A stretch of 64,000 bases of DNA from Cryptomeria japonica. Lineage: Eukaryota > Streptophyta > Pinopsida > Cupressales > Cupressaceae. The notes beneath the pieces were generated by a model. That model ran no database searches. It was not told the origin of the DNA and saw only the letters and a program-made list of their open reading frames with translations. Numbering within the stretch: position 1 is the stretch's first letter; every line of letters starts with the position of its first letter. Location of the stretch: contig NC_081412.1 in NCBI RefSeq assembly GCF_030272615.1, forward strand, positions 541,218,335 through 541,282,334, in the 5' to 3' direction. Shown one piece after another: positions 1-11,784 of the stretch. The translations under genes and the position numbers were made by a program.

Positions 1-248
1 GAATACTTAAAGCTATTGCGTGGTCATTTTTCACTCACCAAGTTTTCAAGAAAGCAGAGCAAAGCGAATCAAAGGCGATCAAACCTCCTCTGAAGAAAAT
101 TCAAAGGTATTTACATCAATCACAATGCATTATCAAGATAGTTTACCGATCATATCAAGTTGTTATTATTTGCTAAGTAGAAAGCGTCTGTTGTTTGAAA
201 GTCTTCAAACCCTAAGGATCTTTTGTTAGTATTTATCTGAAATCTACA

Positions 249-3200
249 ATGGCGCCTAAGATCCAGAATCCCGTTGTTGTTGAGAACATCGAAAAGCCCT
301 CACTGAAATACTCTTTAACTCCCAAAATTGCATCTGAACCAGATGACAAAACTTCATTTTCACTCATTCTAGATAGAGTTTTATTAGTCGAGGATGTGAG
401 ATTCTTTACTAAATGTTGAGTTGAAGAACTAGGTCATGTTGAGATCAAAGACACATACGATGAATTGTGCACTGATGGTAAAATAGAAAGGAAATATGAA
501 TACATCAAAATCAAGGGATTGACCGAAGCCCTAACCTATCCCCGTGTCTTCAAACCCCAATGGGTCAAGTTTGTTTTGAGCAGAGTTCATGATGACTTCA
601 TGTGGCTAGAAGAGCAAGCATTTAAGATCACCAAGGAAATCATTCATTTGATCACCAATTACCCTATTTATGATCATGTCTGAGCTCAGAAAATGATATC
701 ACAAAAGGAATTGATCAGTTTAACCAGAGTAGAATCTGATTGTAGGGAACTGAAATTGAACAATGTCATTGATGCAAAGCTAAAGTTTGCCATTAGAGTA
801 ATAGGTTATTGTTTCTTCCAATCAGCAAGGGAAAATAATGTACCCTGTGCAGCAGTCGACTTAGCATATAAAATTGTGAAGAAAGGCATGAAAGTTGATT
901 TATGTGAGGTATTGTTGAAAAACCTGTTTGAGAATCTCAATACCATAAGGAAGCCAAAGAAGAACAATTCAGCTAATACACTAAAATTTGGATCACTTCT
1001 GGTATGCATGTTTTTCTATTTTGAAATATTCTTTCCATTAGTCGGTAAAGTTGTTTGGAAACTACACTGACCAATCACCCATCAAATCAATGACTTCGTT
1101 AAGAAGCTCGGTGATAATTTTAACGATATTATGGATGATTATTTTAGCAAGTTTCAGGAGAAGATGCATAAAAGATATAGAATTCCACCCAAGTTAGTGG
1201 AAAAATACAAGGATGACATATGTTTTGAAGTGGACACTGATTACTTCTATGTTAATGATGTGGAACTGAGAACTCAATCTTTACCACCTATGGGTTATGA
1301 GATTGATTTTGACATCACTCAACAACAGATAGATGCTTTTATTACATTACCAAGGCATGCTATCAAGCTGAGGTATGGAACATATGAAGAAGTGAAGGAA
1401 AAAGTAAAAATGAGCATTGTAGTACCCAAAGCTACAAGGAAGGCAACAAAAATGATCAAGGCATTAACAGAGAAATTTGGAGAAGGTTCTTCCTCCACAC
1501 CTATCAAGGGCACTATAGCCATTACTGAAGAGGAATCTGAAGCCCAAGAGGCAGCTATAACACTGAGCACCGAATTGCCTAAAGAGAAAGTTTTGAAAAG
1601 AAAGAAACAGGATACATCCAAAGTATCACCGACTCCTCCAGCAAAGCGACCTAACACAAGAGCATCTGTAGCATCACCGAGTAAGAAACCAAAGAATGTT
1701 GCCGCACCCAAGGTAACAAAAAATTACAAGAAATCTACTCAGAGACTCATTTTGACTAAAGAGTCTAGTAGTACTGAATCCGAAGACAAAAAAAAATTTC
1801 AGATTGTCAAGAGTACAAAGGCAAATGTACATAGTGTTGAAAATTTATGTGCTAATCTAAAGTAATATGGTGGATTTGGATCATTTAGATATGTAAAATA
1901 TGAATCCAAATCTGATGTGAAAAGAGACAAATAGAAGAAGTTGTCATCTACACACTATTGAAATTCTGATTGGTCCCATTGGAAGTATGTAAATCTCTTC
2001 CAAATGAATTATATTTGCATATTGACAATAGGTGGAAGTATGCAATGGAGTTAGAGAAATAGATGAGAGAAAGAAGTCTGGTACATCTTTTCCCATACAT
2101 GTCGATAGATGAGATCACCGAACATCTGAAAAACTGCCACACAAAATTCCTAGTCAAGCAAAGAGCCTTGAAATTGATGAATGGCCTTTACTTGGATGTA
2201 GAGAATGAGACCAAAGAAAAATGGCAGGAAATTTTTCAAATCAAGAATGTTGGTGAGCAAGCTGAAGTTGAAATAATTGATGTCACCGAGCAAGATCCTG
2301 ATATCACTGAGAAAGACCCTCCTGACACCATACAAGTAGATGAAGATATCATGGATATCGATGCACCTGAACAGGAAATGATAGAAGGGAATGCTTATGC
2401 CCAACTTGTATCTAGTGAATCAGTTTTGGAACAAGTCCAGCCCTATCCTTTGGTCAATCAGCCTATTTCAACCGAGGTCCCTTCAGATACGGAACAAGGC
2501 ACCAAAGGTCACAAGTCAACAAAAGGAGAAGGTACTTCTTAAGAACAGACCTCTCAAGCTACCTATAGCACTAAAAATGTTACAACCGAGACACCAAGCT
2601 CAGAGACACCAAAGGACACTATAGAGGCTAAAGAAACTGACCAAAGTGTTGCCTCTACCAAGCAACCTACCGAGGGTCAACAAGCCTCACAAGCCATTGT
2701 TTTAGTCCAACCGATGAAAGGTAAAGAAAATAAAATGAAAAAGCATAGTTTCAAATTAGATTTGTCAAAACCAATAGTGTTGCCCAATATCGATATATCC
2801 AAATTAAAGGGGCAAGCACTCATTGAATTCGGTGAACTATGCAAAGCCAAAGCTGAACAGGAGAAGCAAATGGCTATTCAAAAGAAGGTGAAAGCACTCT
2901 TAACCAATATGCTACCTAAAGCAACCGTGACAAAAGATGCTGCCATCCACATTCAACTGGATGAACTCCTAACCAAGATAGAGACATCTGGAGTAGATGC
3001 ATCTAAATATTTGAGCAAGTTAAAGGACAAGGAGCTCACTGCTAAAATGATTTAAGAGGTACAGAAAGCTATTGCTATTGGGAAAGTTAAACTTGTCAAA
3101 TTTATTGCTGAGTTGACCCCTCAATTCAAACACATTCTTTATTAATTTCAGAAACTCTGTACATTTTCTTTATTCATTAAAGATATCAAGAATAAAACTG

Positions 3201-3592
3201 AAGTGATTGAGAAAGAGATCACTAATCTCTCAAATAAGTTGACCACTGAGCCAAATTCCATTCAGAATTCTTATACAAAGTTACAAAAGCTCATGGCTCA
3301 ACAATTGGAACTTAGGAATGAAGAGAACAAGACACGGATGGACATAATGACACTTCAAACATTATTCATTCCTCATCTTTCCTCCATCCAAGAACAAATC
3401 AACAAAGCTACCTCCCTATCCACTCAACAAGAGGGAAGCACCTTAGATGGACTTATTTCAATGTTAGCTGACATTACAACTTAGAATTCACTCATGGACA
3501 GTGTTAAGGATGCCCTCTCTACTGCTCTCACCGATGCCCGAACAAAGTACAAATCCATTTTTGAACAGTTGCCACCACCAAATGGTAATTAA
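249..3592 (+). pseudogene. Long accessory ORF of LTR element (about 1,115 codons), broken
   Basis: One reading frame runs from the ATG at 249 to 1865, and a second continues it from about 2015 to the TAA at 3590-3592, so one indel near 2015 separates the halves. In-frame stops include TGA at 417, 681 and 1068. The N-terminal ~270 codons are globular, with a hydrophobic pattern (FKITKEIIHLI, later a Leu/Phe-rich strand near codon 250) that recalls the putative plant transposon/plant-mobile domain proteins. The middle is rich in Lys, Ser, Thr and Pro. The C-terminal third (2714-3592) is Lys/Glu/Gln rich and probably coiled coil. No catalytic residues of gag-pol are visible. Function unknown; a structural or gag-like role in the element is only a guess. 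Confidence 0.6.
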
Positions 3593-3951
3593 GTTTAGAT
3601 GTTTGTCAAAAAGGGGGAGTGAGTATCATATCAAAGTATATAGGGGGATGTAGTATATAGGGGGAGTATATCAAGCCGAACAGAGCATACGCATAGTTAA
3701 TTTTGACAAGAAGAGCAGTAAACTAACTAGTACACTGAGAAGTGGTCATCAAACAAAACCAAGTATAGAATATTGATCATCGAGCATGCAAACTCGGAGT
3801 TTTGTACAGTATATTGATAAGGGGAGTATATCTGAATATAGTATTTCATTGACAAAAGTATATGCTGTCAGTTTTGTCAAAATTTTGTAAGTATATAGAT
3901 TTTTGAGTTATGACTTTGAAAGTAGTTTTGTCAAACATCTCAACTAATGTC

Positions 3952-3963
3952 AAAAGGGGAGAT
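3952..3963 (+). other. Polypurine tract
   Basis: AAAAGGGGAGAT lies immediately before the TGTTA start of the LTR, the expected place and composition for the plus-strand primer of an LTR retrotransposon. Confidence 0.7.
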
Positions 3964-5144
3964 TGTTACTACTTATTATAGTTGCCATTAGTTTTATATC
4001 CAAATTCATTCTATATACTCTAGTCGGTTACTACTACCGAAACATTCAGTCGGTATTCACAGAATAGTCGATTATAGAAGAAAGTAGTCACAGAGCCTAG
4101 TATTCATCGAGTTGTCTACTGAGTAACATTCCATGTCTACCGAGTAGAAACAATGATACACCAAGTTGATATACACCGAGTAAAACTTGTTACCAGATTC
4201 ATTGAATCTAGACACACATGTTAAAACATGTTACAAGACCGAGGAACATAGAACCGTTATCACATTGGAAATTGCACTTAAAGATTGTGTATGAATTTGT
4301 GGTCATCTAACCAATGAAATATTTTGTATAGTTATTCATTTGATAAATCATGTTTGTAAGATTGAAGCAATGAACCTAATCATCGACATAAGAGATCTAT
4401 TTATACAATATGGATTGAGATCAATAGAGATACATAAAGGTGTATGAAGCAAGACATGTGTGATACATAAGAAAGCACTGAAGTGTTATGACTGTTACAG
4501 AGACACATAGGTCACTAAGAAGAATTTTATAGAATAGTCAAAGAACAGAGTAAACAGAAGGGTTTACCGAATTATTCGATGGGTTATTGAGGTATGCTAT
4601 AAGAAAGGTAATCTCATTTTGAGCACATAGAATCTGGTATAACATTCTAGATGTAAAGTTGCAGATATTTGTAAAGATTTTATTGTAATATTTTGAAGTT
4701 GTAAGAGAAACCTTTAACAGGGTAAAAGACTCTAACAAAGTCTATAAATTGTAAAGCCTTTAATGAGGTGCATCAATTAGTTTAGGTGTTGTAAAATCCT
4801 TTAGCAAGGTAGATCTAACGATCTTGATACTCCTAATAGGGTAAGCTATCAGAAATAGATGAACATGTAGCTCTAACCGAGCAACCTTTATTATTGCAGT
4901 AGTGAAGTTGTGGGTGCCATCCCCACCGTAGTTTTTCTCTCTAACCAAGAGTTTCTGCTTAACCAAAATATATGTGTTATGGAGTGAATCATGTATGATT
5001 GTTATTTATTTATTTTAGCTTTATGTTATGTTACAACCGTTTGTGGTTTATGCATAACAATAAAGATATTGTTGATAAAAGGATTTTAAGTATTGATTCA
5101 CCCCTCCCCTCTCAGTACATTAGCTTTCCATATTGGGCCTAACA
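3964..5144 (+). repeat. 3' LTR of the left-end element
   Basis: It begins TGTTACTACT right after a polypurine tract and ends GGGCCTAACA, giving TG...CA termini with a short TGTTA/TAACA inverted repeat. The first 250 bp carry many scattered copies of an ACCGAGT/GTCGGT motif. The last part (4560-4960) has a repeated 'CTCTAACAAGGT'-like phrase also found in the partial LTR at the right window edge, so the two LTRs are distant relatives. The end was placed from the TG...CA rule, because the other LTR is outside the window. Confidence 0.65.
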
Positions 5145-5354
5145 AACATGAAACAAGGTACTTGGGGCATGTGGAATGACCTATCTTTAACACCCAAAAA
5201 ACCTTCATCTCCATGAAATGCACCATGAATCTTTCTTTGATTGTGTAATATAGTATACCTCCTCCATTACTTCAATAATGTGGTAAAATATTTTTGTACT
5301 AACTTGCAACATGAATAAGCTTGGTGGTGTAGTCATGGTTAGGAGGGACCTCAA

Positions 5355-6096
5355 TGAGTTCTCTCTAGACCATGCAGCAATAGCAAGTACAATAGAAGAA
5401 AGAAAAGATTATGGTGGCAATACAGAGTTGAATGAATTACATCATGAAAACTGATTACAAATGGTCAGTAACATCCAAACTACAAGATTCGACTCACTCG
5501 GCTGCTACATGCATGCTCAATTACAAAATCAGTCAACTCTAGACCTCTAAATATTAAGATATTTTTCTTGTATTCTCTAGAATAAATTATAATGCTTAAA
5601 TACATTGATTTATATGCTCAAGAGAGATTTGTGTTGGCCCAAGAGGGATCAAATGTCGAAGAACAAAATTAAAACGTGTAAAACCACCAAGTCAGCCTCC
5701 GCCAATGAAAATCCTTTGGAAAATCCAAAGGATGAAGTGCAGATGAAAGGAAAGGTCGGCCATGCACCAAGGAACATTAAGATCAATGAATTGAAGCTCA
5801 GCAAGCTACAAAAATGATCCGCAAGATTCACCAATAGCAAATAGGTCCAAGCGGTTCTAGCATTCTAAGCCAAAAAGTTGTCTCAGAATTCAGAAGCGAT
5901 AACTTGCCAAAAAATGATCGAAACATCCCATGGTCTAGGAATAAGGAAGATAACATGTTTACAAGAAAAATCCAACTTTGCAAGATCCACTAAGAAAAAT
6001 GCAGGAAGAAATGCTAAACCTACAAAATAGAAAACAAACTAGAAAGAAATGTTTTTTGTTGATGCAAGATTGCCAATAACCATAGGTTCTCCTACA
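5355..6096 (-). repeat. 3' LTR of the chromovirus
   Basis: About 742 bp, aligned by eye along its length with 11337-11719 plus 26711-27077. Shared landmarks include 'GATTACAAATGGTC', 'ATATGCTCAAGAGAGAT' and 'GATAACTTGCCAAAAAATGA'. On the element's strand it starts TGTAGGAG and ends CTCA. Confidence 0.8.
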
Positions 6097-6129
6097 TTAG
6101 AAATCCAAGTTTATTGAAAAAAAGTGAGT

Positions 6130-6490
6130 CCCTCACTTTGTAGGGCTCAGAGGAAAAACAAGGTGGTCCACCTTTTCCTAAGAAATCCAAGATAAATCTT
6201 CAATTGGTATGTCCTTCCATTTCATTAGATACTCCTTGTACTAATTGCTTTGGGTGCTATGCCCAATCCTACTATCCAAAATATCTTCAATCTAATCTAG
6301 TTTTCTTCCTGGGAAACTGCTTCTCCAAGTCTATAATATTATCTTCACTAAATTCTGATTCATGATATTGATGTAGATTGACAATGTTGAATGTAGGTGA
6401 AATATTTGAAAACTATCTGGTAGCTCCACTTCATATGCATTTTTGGAACTAAACTTCCTAAAGATCTTGCAAGGTCCAAACTCACCAATA
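6130..6490 (-). pseudogene. Integrase C-terminus and chromodomain relic
   Basis: Minus-strand translation gives an integrase tail (GEFGPCKI, then NAYEVELP) and, at about 6300-6188, a chromodomain-like run: EDILDSRI, an EYLMKWKDIP core and SWIS, matching the E-IL-R / EYLVKWKG / W pattern. The chromodomain of this Gypsy lineage is thought to direct integration to heterochromatin. It is separated from the rest of the integrase by the foreign piece at about 6495-7140. Stops interrupt it. Confidence 0.7.
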
Positions 6491-6494
6491 GCGA

Positions 6495-7140
6495 AGGTTA
6501 GCACCTGTCCCCCATAGGGGGGCAGGGAAGATGCATTTGATTAAGTTGACCTCATTGACCTGGAACCACCATTAGCGGACCCTGTGGAAGCAGAGGCAGA
6601 TGCAGATCGAGTTGTTCCACCAGCATTTCGCCCAGCGTCCCTTCTTGTCCTAGCGTATTTCCTTCGCTCAGTAGTTCCAGTCCCATCTCCTTAGCCATAG
6701 CCTGTTCTAGTTTTGAAGCCTGTTGTTATAGAGGCATAGCCTATTTCATATCCAATTATTCCAGAAGCAAATATAGATTGAGCCCCAGTAGCTAGGGTAA
6801 AGCTAGTGGTTTACCTAGTGGTCTCAGCTTACCTTCGTTCGGATCCTATCCGGCATAGTCAGTCCCACCAATGAGAGTTCCTGATCCAGTCAATTGAGTT
6901 GAATAAATTGAAGTAGCTTGGTCAGCACTGATAGCCCACTATAGATATTAGGGCATAGGTTGCACTTGGTTACTGTTTGGTTCCAAATTGGTATCCCTCC
7001 CTAAAGAAACTAATTACCATCATCGCCAGTGCCTTCTTTCGCACATTATACCTGGCATGCCTCGTTGCGTTACCAGCTCCAATCGGGCGCCGTACCTATC
7101 CTTGCTTCCGCCGATCGTACTCCTTTCCTATAAATGAACC
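6495..7140. other. CpG-rich foreign insertion, possible organelle DNA
   Basis: The chromovirus reading frame stops matching at about 7140 and resumes near 6490. The intervening ~640 bp differs from its surroundings: clearly higher GC and many CpG dinucleotides (TTCGTTCGG, GGGCGCCGTACC, CCGCCGATCG), whereas the neighbouring element sequence is AT-rich and CpG-poor. Near one edge is a palindrome, CCTGTCCCCCATAGGGGGGC (6507-6526). No long ORF. Composition fits a mitochondrial or plastid DNA fragment inserted recently enough to escape methylation decay, but I recognise no organelle gene in it. Confidence 0.4.
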
Positions 7141-7159
7141 CTAACAACAAGGAATACAG

Positions 7160-8153
7160 CTAGAAATCTTTCTTTTCTCAGATACACCATCACTTCATCA
7201 CCAACTTCAAATTCCTTATGTCTTATCTTCTCATCTTCTTTCTCCTTATATTTCTTGTTCATATCCTCAAATTGTTGCTTAACCTGAATATGTAAGGTCT
7301 TCATGTGATCTACAAATTTTTATGCTTCTACACTCTACTTGTCTTGATTACTGATATCCCTTAATTTTGATATGCCTCTAGGGTGTGCTCCGGTAACAAT
7401 TTCAAAAGGTGTTCTTCTAGTGCTCATGTTCACTGAGTTATTGTAGGCAAACTTTGCTTCTGTAAGAATCAAATCCCAACTTCCGGTCTTCTCTCCAAGT
7501 AAGCATCTCGACAAGTTTCCCAAACTCTGATTTACTACCTTTGTTTGTCCATTAGTTTGTGGGTAAAAAGTAGAACTAAATTTCAAATCTATCTTCATCT
7601 TCTTCCAAAGTGTCCTCAAAAAATAACTTACAAACTTAGTATCCCTGTCTGAAACTAATGCTCTTAGGTAACCCATGTAATCTCACCACTTCCTTGAAAA
7701 ATAAGTCAACTATATGTACTACATCTGATGTCTTCTTACAAGGGACAAAAAGATCCTTCTTTGAGAATCTATGCACCACTACAAATATAGAATCATTTCC
7801 TCTCCATGTCTTAGGAAATCCAAGTATTAAATCCATGCTTATGTCCTCCTAAGGTATCTATGGTATTGCCAAAAGTTTATACAATCCCACATTCTGACTA
7901 CCACCTTTTTCAAGCTGACAAAATCTACAAATCTGCACAAATTTTTGACATCCTTATGAATCAGAGGCCAAAAGTAATGTTCACTCACCAATGCTACTAT
8001 TTTTTCAACACCAAAGTGTCCGGATAATCCTCCACTATGCTTCTCCTTTATCAGATTCTCCCTCATAGAACTCTTAGGTATACACAAATGGACTCCTCTG
8101 AATAACATCCCATCCCGAATGAAATAATCCAACCACTTACTCTTGTCCACCAT
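7160..8153 (-). pseudogene. Chromovirus integrase (zinc-binding and catalytic core), broken
   Basis: From 8153: a zinc-binding HHCC-like segment (KHSGGLSGHFGVEKI, then a degraded Cys pair), then the core domain. The core begins [10 protein letters not shown] (first catalytic Asp), continues VVVHRFSKK and VRLHGLP, then [11 protein letters not shown] (second Asp). It ends with YPQTNGQTKVVNQ, where the third acidic residue of the DDE triad (usually Glu after QTDGQ-T) reads Val. A basic tail (EVGDEVMVYLRKERF) follows down to 7160. At least two frame changes occur (near 7840 and 7670). Function in an intact copy: cutting and joining element DNA to the chromosome. Confidence 0.85.
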
Positions 8154-8229
8154 AACCAGTTATCTACATGCTCTCCAAGGTTCTGCAAAATCTAGGTCAT
8201 CATCATACAAGGTCTTCAATTCCTCAAAT

Positions 8230-9335
8230 CCTAACATTTCCACTCTCATCTATGTCAGCAAACTTCTTCTCCTACTCAAGGCATCAACAAATTTGTTTGA
8301 CATTCCACTCCTATGCTTCAACACAAAGGTGTATCTCTGCAAGAATTCTACCCACCTCATATGTCTGGTTCAACTTACTCTAACTGTTTGAATACTGCAA
8401 GGCTTGATGATCAGTATACAACACAAACTCCTTCGGCAGTGGGTAATGTCTCCACTTCTTCAAGGCTTGAACTATAACATAAAAATCCTAATCATACATT
8501 GAATATATCCTTTTGGCATCATTCAACTTTTCACTGAAATAAGCTACTACTCTGCCTTATCGACTTAACATTGCTCCAATTGCATTCCCACTTGTATCAC
8601 AATCTACTTGAAATACTTTGTTGAAATATGGTAAAAATAACATGGGATGTTAAGTCACCTTTTGTTTCAAAAATTCAAAAAAATTATTTTCTCTAAATGT
8701 CCACTTTAATTCTTTCCTATCTCCTCTCATTATCTCAGTCGTAGTGCTACAAACTGAACAAAAATTTTTAATAAACTTTTGGTAGAAACTAGCCAATCCA
8801 TGAAATGATCTTACCTCTCCAATGCTTTCTCATGTAGGCCATTCAACAATAGACTAACTCTTCTTTCATGAAACTACACTTCTTTATATTTATCAACAAC
8901 TTCTCTTCTCTCAACCTCTGCAAAACTTATCTTAAATGCAAAAAATGCTCCTCTTTTGTCTTACTCAAGATCAGAATGTCATCCAAATATACAATAACAA
9001 ACTTACCCAAGAATATCTTCAATACCTCATTCATCAATTTCATGAAAGTACTTTATGCATTAGTCAACCCAGAAGGCATCACCAACCATTCATACAATCC
9101 TTCATTTGTCTTGAATGTTGTCTTCCTCTCATCTCTTTCTTTGATTCTAATATGATGATATCCACTCTTAAAGTGTATCTTGGTGTAGTATTTGGCTCCA
9201 CTCAAACAATCCATTATGTCATCCATCCTAGGCAAAGGAAATTGATACTTCATTGTGATCTTTTTTATTGCTCTGGAATCGGTACACATCCATCATTGTC
9301 CATTCTTCTTAGGTGCTAACACGGTTGGTACTGCA
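8230..9335 (-). pseudogene. Chromovirus reverse transcriptase and RNase H, broken
   Basis: RT motifs in order: [57 protein letters not shown] and the catalytic YLDDIL box. The RNase H part follows in another frame: VDCDTSGNAIGAML, VVAYFSEKLNDAK, LYTDHQAL. Stops and frameshifts separate the blocks, so no protein could be made. This is the Ty3/Gypsy RT-RNase H-integrase order. Confidence 0.9.
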
Positions 9336-9732
9336 CATGGACTTAAACTTTATCTAATCAAACCTTTCTTAAACAATTATTGCACTTGTCTATTCAGCTC
9401 CTCATTCTCTGTCAGTATCATCCGGTGTGTAGCTTTGTTAGGCAAACTAGCACCAGGAATCAATTACACGCAATGACCAATACTCCTCATAGGCGGTAAT
9501 CTATCTGGCACATTATCTGAAATGATGTCTTCATACTCTATCAGGAACTCCTTTATCTCCTCTAGTTCTTCTTCTTCATGCTCTAGGTTCCTAGTCTCTT
9601 TAGGAACTAAGGCAAATCACACATTCTCATGTCTCATTCCATCCAAGAATTTCTTTCCATCCACCAAATAAATTTTAGCATTCATATAGACTTCACTCTT
9701 CAAGGGCACCTCTAAGGGTAACAAGGATTGCT

Positions 9733-10281
9733 TCATCCCATTTGTTGCCATAGTGTATATGTTCTTCCTTCCATCATGTAATGCTTGTCTATCAAACTAC
9801 TAAGGTATACCCAACAAAAGGTGACAAATATCATATGCATAATATCACACAAAACTTCATCATGATAATTTCCAATTTTCAATTTCACCAAGTATTTCTC
9901 ACTCACTAACAGGTTATGTTCATCCTGAATACATGCTATTTGGTAGGGCTTGGGGTGCTTAAATCTTTCCAACTTCAGTTTATTCACCATTTCTTTTGAA
10001 ACAAGATTATCCAAACTACCACTATCAATAACTACTTTGCAAGACTTACTGGATACCTTACACCTAGTCTTGAATAAATTTATCCTTTGCAAGGGCTCTT
10101 CATCCTCTTTGCTATGACACAAATCTCTCCTCATGATCAACAGTTCTCCATCTTCTAGTCTATTAAGTGATCCGATGGGGATTTCTTCTACCAAGGCTGT
10201 TCTCCCAGCACTCTCTATCTTCTTACATTCAAAAACATGATTTTCTTCTCCTCCACACTTAAAGAAAGTTCCTCTAAACAC
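9733..10281 (-). pseudogene. Chromovirus zinc knuckle and aspartic protease
   Basis: 182 codons open. The N-terminal part has a decayed CCHC knuckle (FFKCGGEENHVFEC, first Cys replaced by Phe). The protease follows, with the flap/active-site segment VVIDSGSLDNLVSKEMV, where the usual D-T/S-G is DSG. The C-terminal part is frame-shifted relative to RT. In an intact element it would cleave the Gag-Pol polyprotein. Confidence 0.8.
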
Positions 10282-10299
10282 TCTCTTATCTTGTCTTTT

Positions 10300-11132
10300 G
10301 TCATCTTTTTTATAACTTTCATTCTGGTAACTATCAAGTTCTTTTCTCCGGTAAAATTTCTATCATACTTTGGGTACAAAATACCTTCCTTGTTTACTTC
10401 CTTTTCTTTGTTTTGATCTGTACATGTTCCTCTTCCTCTAGGATGTCCTCTTTCTCCTTGAAATCATCCTCCGAAAAACCTTCCACCTCTACCTCTCTAT
10501 CTCTGCTCATATAATTTGTTGAACTTCTCTTCTGCTTTCAAGGCATATTGGTGAGCTTCTTCAACACCTTCCAACTTGATCAAACTAAGTTCATATTGTA
10601 TAGACATCCACAATCCATTCAAATATCTTGCAACTTATTCAACCTCATCATTGACATGTTTGGATTTGATATTTAACTTGTATAATGCTTCGGTATACTC
10701 TTTCACACTAGACTCTTTCTGCTTCAAGTTCTATAACTTTTGGAATAGATTTACTTGATAATCAAATGGCATAAACTTTGATTTCAACTTGGCAACCATC
10801 CGCTCCCATTATTTGATCTTCTCTTTTTCTCTTCTCTATCTATCAACTTGCAAATGTTCCCACCAAAGAGATGCATGACCTTTCAACCAGGTACTAACAT
10901 ATTTCACCTTTCTTTCCTCCACCGTGTTCTCAAAATTAAAATACTTCTCCATCTCCAAGATCCAATCCATTAATTCATCTGAGTCTAACTTACCATCATA
11001 CTCTGGTTGGGTAAAATGTGGTTTGGTGTTCATCCTACTCAAAATTCTTGAAAAAATCTCTTCATCTGAGTTGACCACCAATGGGTTTTCTACTTGTTCT
11101 ATCGGTGCTGCTTCTTCCTCATCTTCGCTCAC
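10300..11132 (-). pseudogene. Chromovirus Gag, broken
   Basis: Starts at the ATG at 11132 (MSEDEEEAAPIEQ), about 200 bp inside the 5' LTR. It shows the retrotransposon Gag pattern: FTQPEYDGKLDSDELMDWI, then KYFNFENTVEERKVKYVSTW and LKGHASLWWEHL. A basic RGRGG-type linker before the knuckle follows. Stops at about 10835, 10815 and later break the frame. The role in an intact copy is assembly of the virus-like particle. Confidence 0.85.
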
Positions 11133-11336
11133 ATCTTCAATATGTCGACATATGAAATTCCTCCCAATATTTACATCACAACAGGGTCTACATTTCCATG
11201 CACTCCACCATTCCTATTTCCTCTTCATGTCATCTTCACGACAGTCATTTGCAGCTACAAGTTGCATCCACAATCTGTCACCCTACAACAACTATCTTCA
11301 AGACAACGGAATCTGCGGAACAAAATCTCACTCTAA

Positions 11337-11719
11337 TAAGATCTATTTGGACCATGGAACAAGAGTAAACACATTGAAAGCAATGCAAGATGATGGAGGC
11401 AATGCAGAGCTAAATGAATTAGATCATAAAAATTGATTACAAATGGTCGGTAACATCCAGACTACAAGATTTGGCTCACTGGCCTGCTACATATATGCTC
11501 AATTACAAAATCAGTCAACTCCCGACCTCTAAATCTTAAGATATTTTTCTTGTATTCTCCAGAACAAATTATGATGCTTAAATACATTGATCTATATGCT
11601 CAAGAGAGATCTGTATCGGCCTTAGAGAGATCAAATACCGAAGAACAAAAATTAAATGTGTAAAACCACCAGGTCAGCCTCTGCCAATGAAAATCCTCCA
11701 AAAAATATAAATGATGAAG
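11337..11719 (-). repeat. 5' LTR of the chromovirus, inner half
   Basis: Aligns with 5355-5740 of the other LTR and stops abruptly at 11719, where the TIR transposon begins. The match resumes at 26711. Confidence 0.8.
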
Positions 11720-11749
11720 GGGTATGTGCACAAAGATGGTGGTCAAAAA
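11720..11749 (+). repeat. Left terminal inverted repeat
   Basis: Starts GGGTATGTGCACAAAGATGG and is complementary over 30 bp (one mismatch at position 6) to 26681-26710. Confidence 0.9.
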
Positions 11750-11784
11750 AGTTGACACCACCCAAAAAAAACATGGAAAAACAA

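Larger units (their letters stand above)
1..5144 (+). mobile_element. Non-autonomous LTR retrotransposon, 3' part
   Basis: The left edge of the window lies inside this element, so its 5' LTR and primer-binding site are not visible. The internal region holds a single long broken ORF and no protease, RT, RNase H or integrase motif, which fits a large non-autonomous (LARD-like) element. The ORF is followed by about 360 bp rich in GGGGGAG blocks, a polypurine tract and a 1.18 kb LTR that starts TGTTA and ends TAACA. The partner elements supplying RT and integrase are not in the window. Which superfamily (Copia or Gypsy) mobilised it cannot be told from what is visible. Confidence 0.75.

Noticed and set aside
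11711-11719. A 9-bp or 8-bp target-site duplication for the TIR transposon (Mutator or hAT type)
   Set aside because: Left flank ATGATGAAG and right flank AATGTATGG do not match at 3, 4, 5, 8 or 9 bp.
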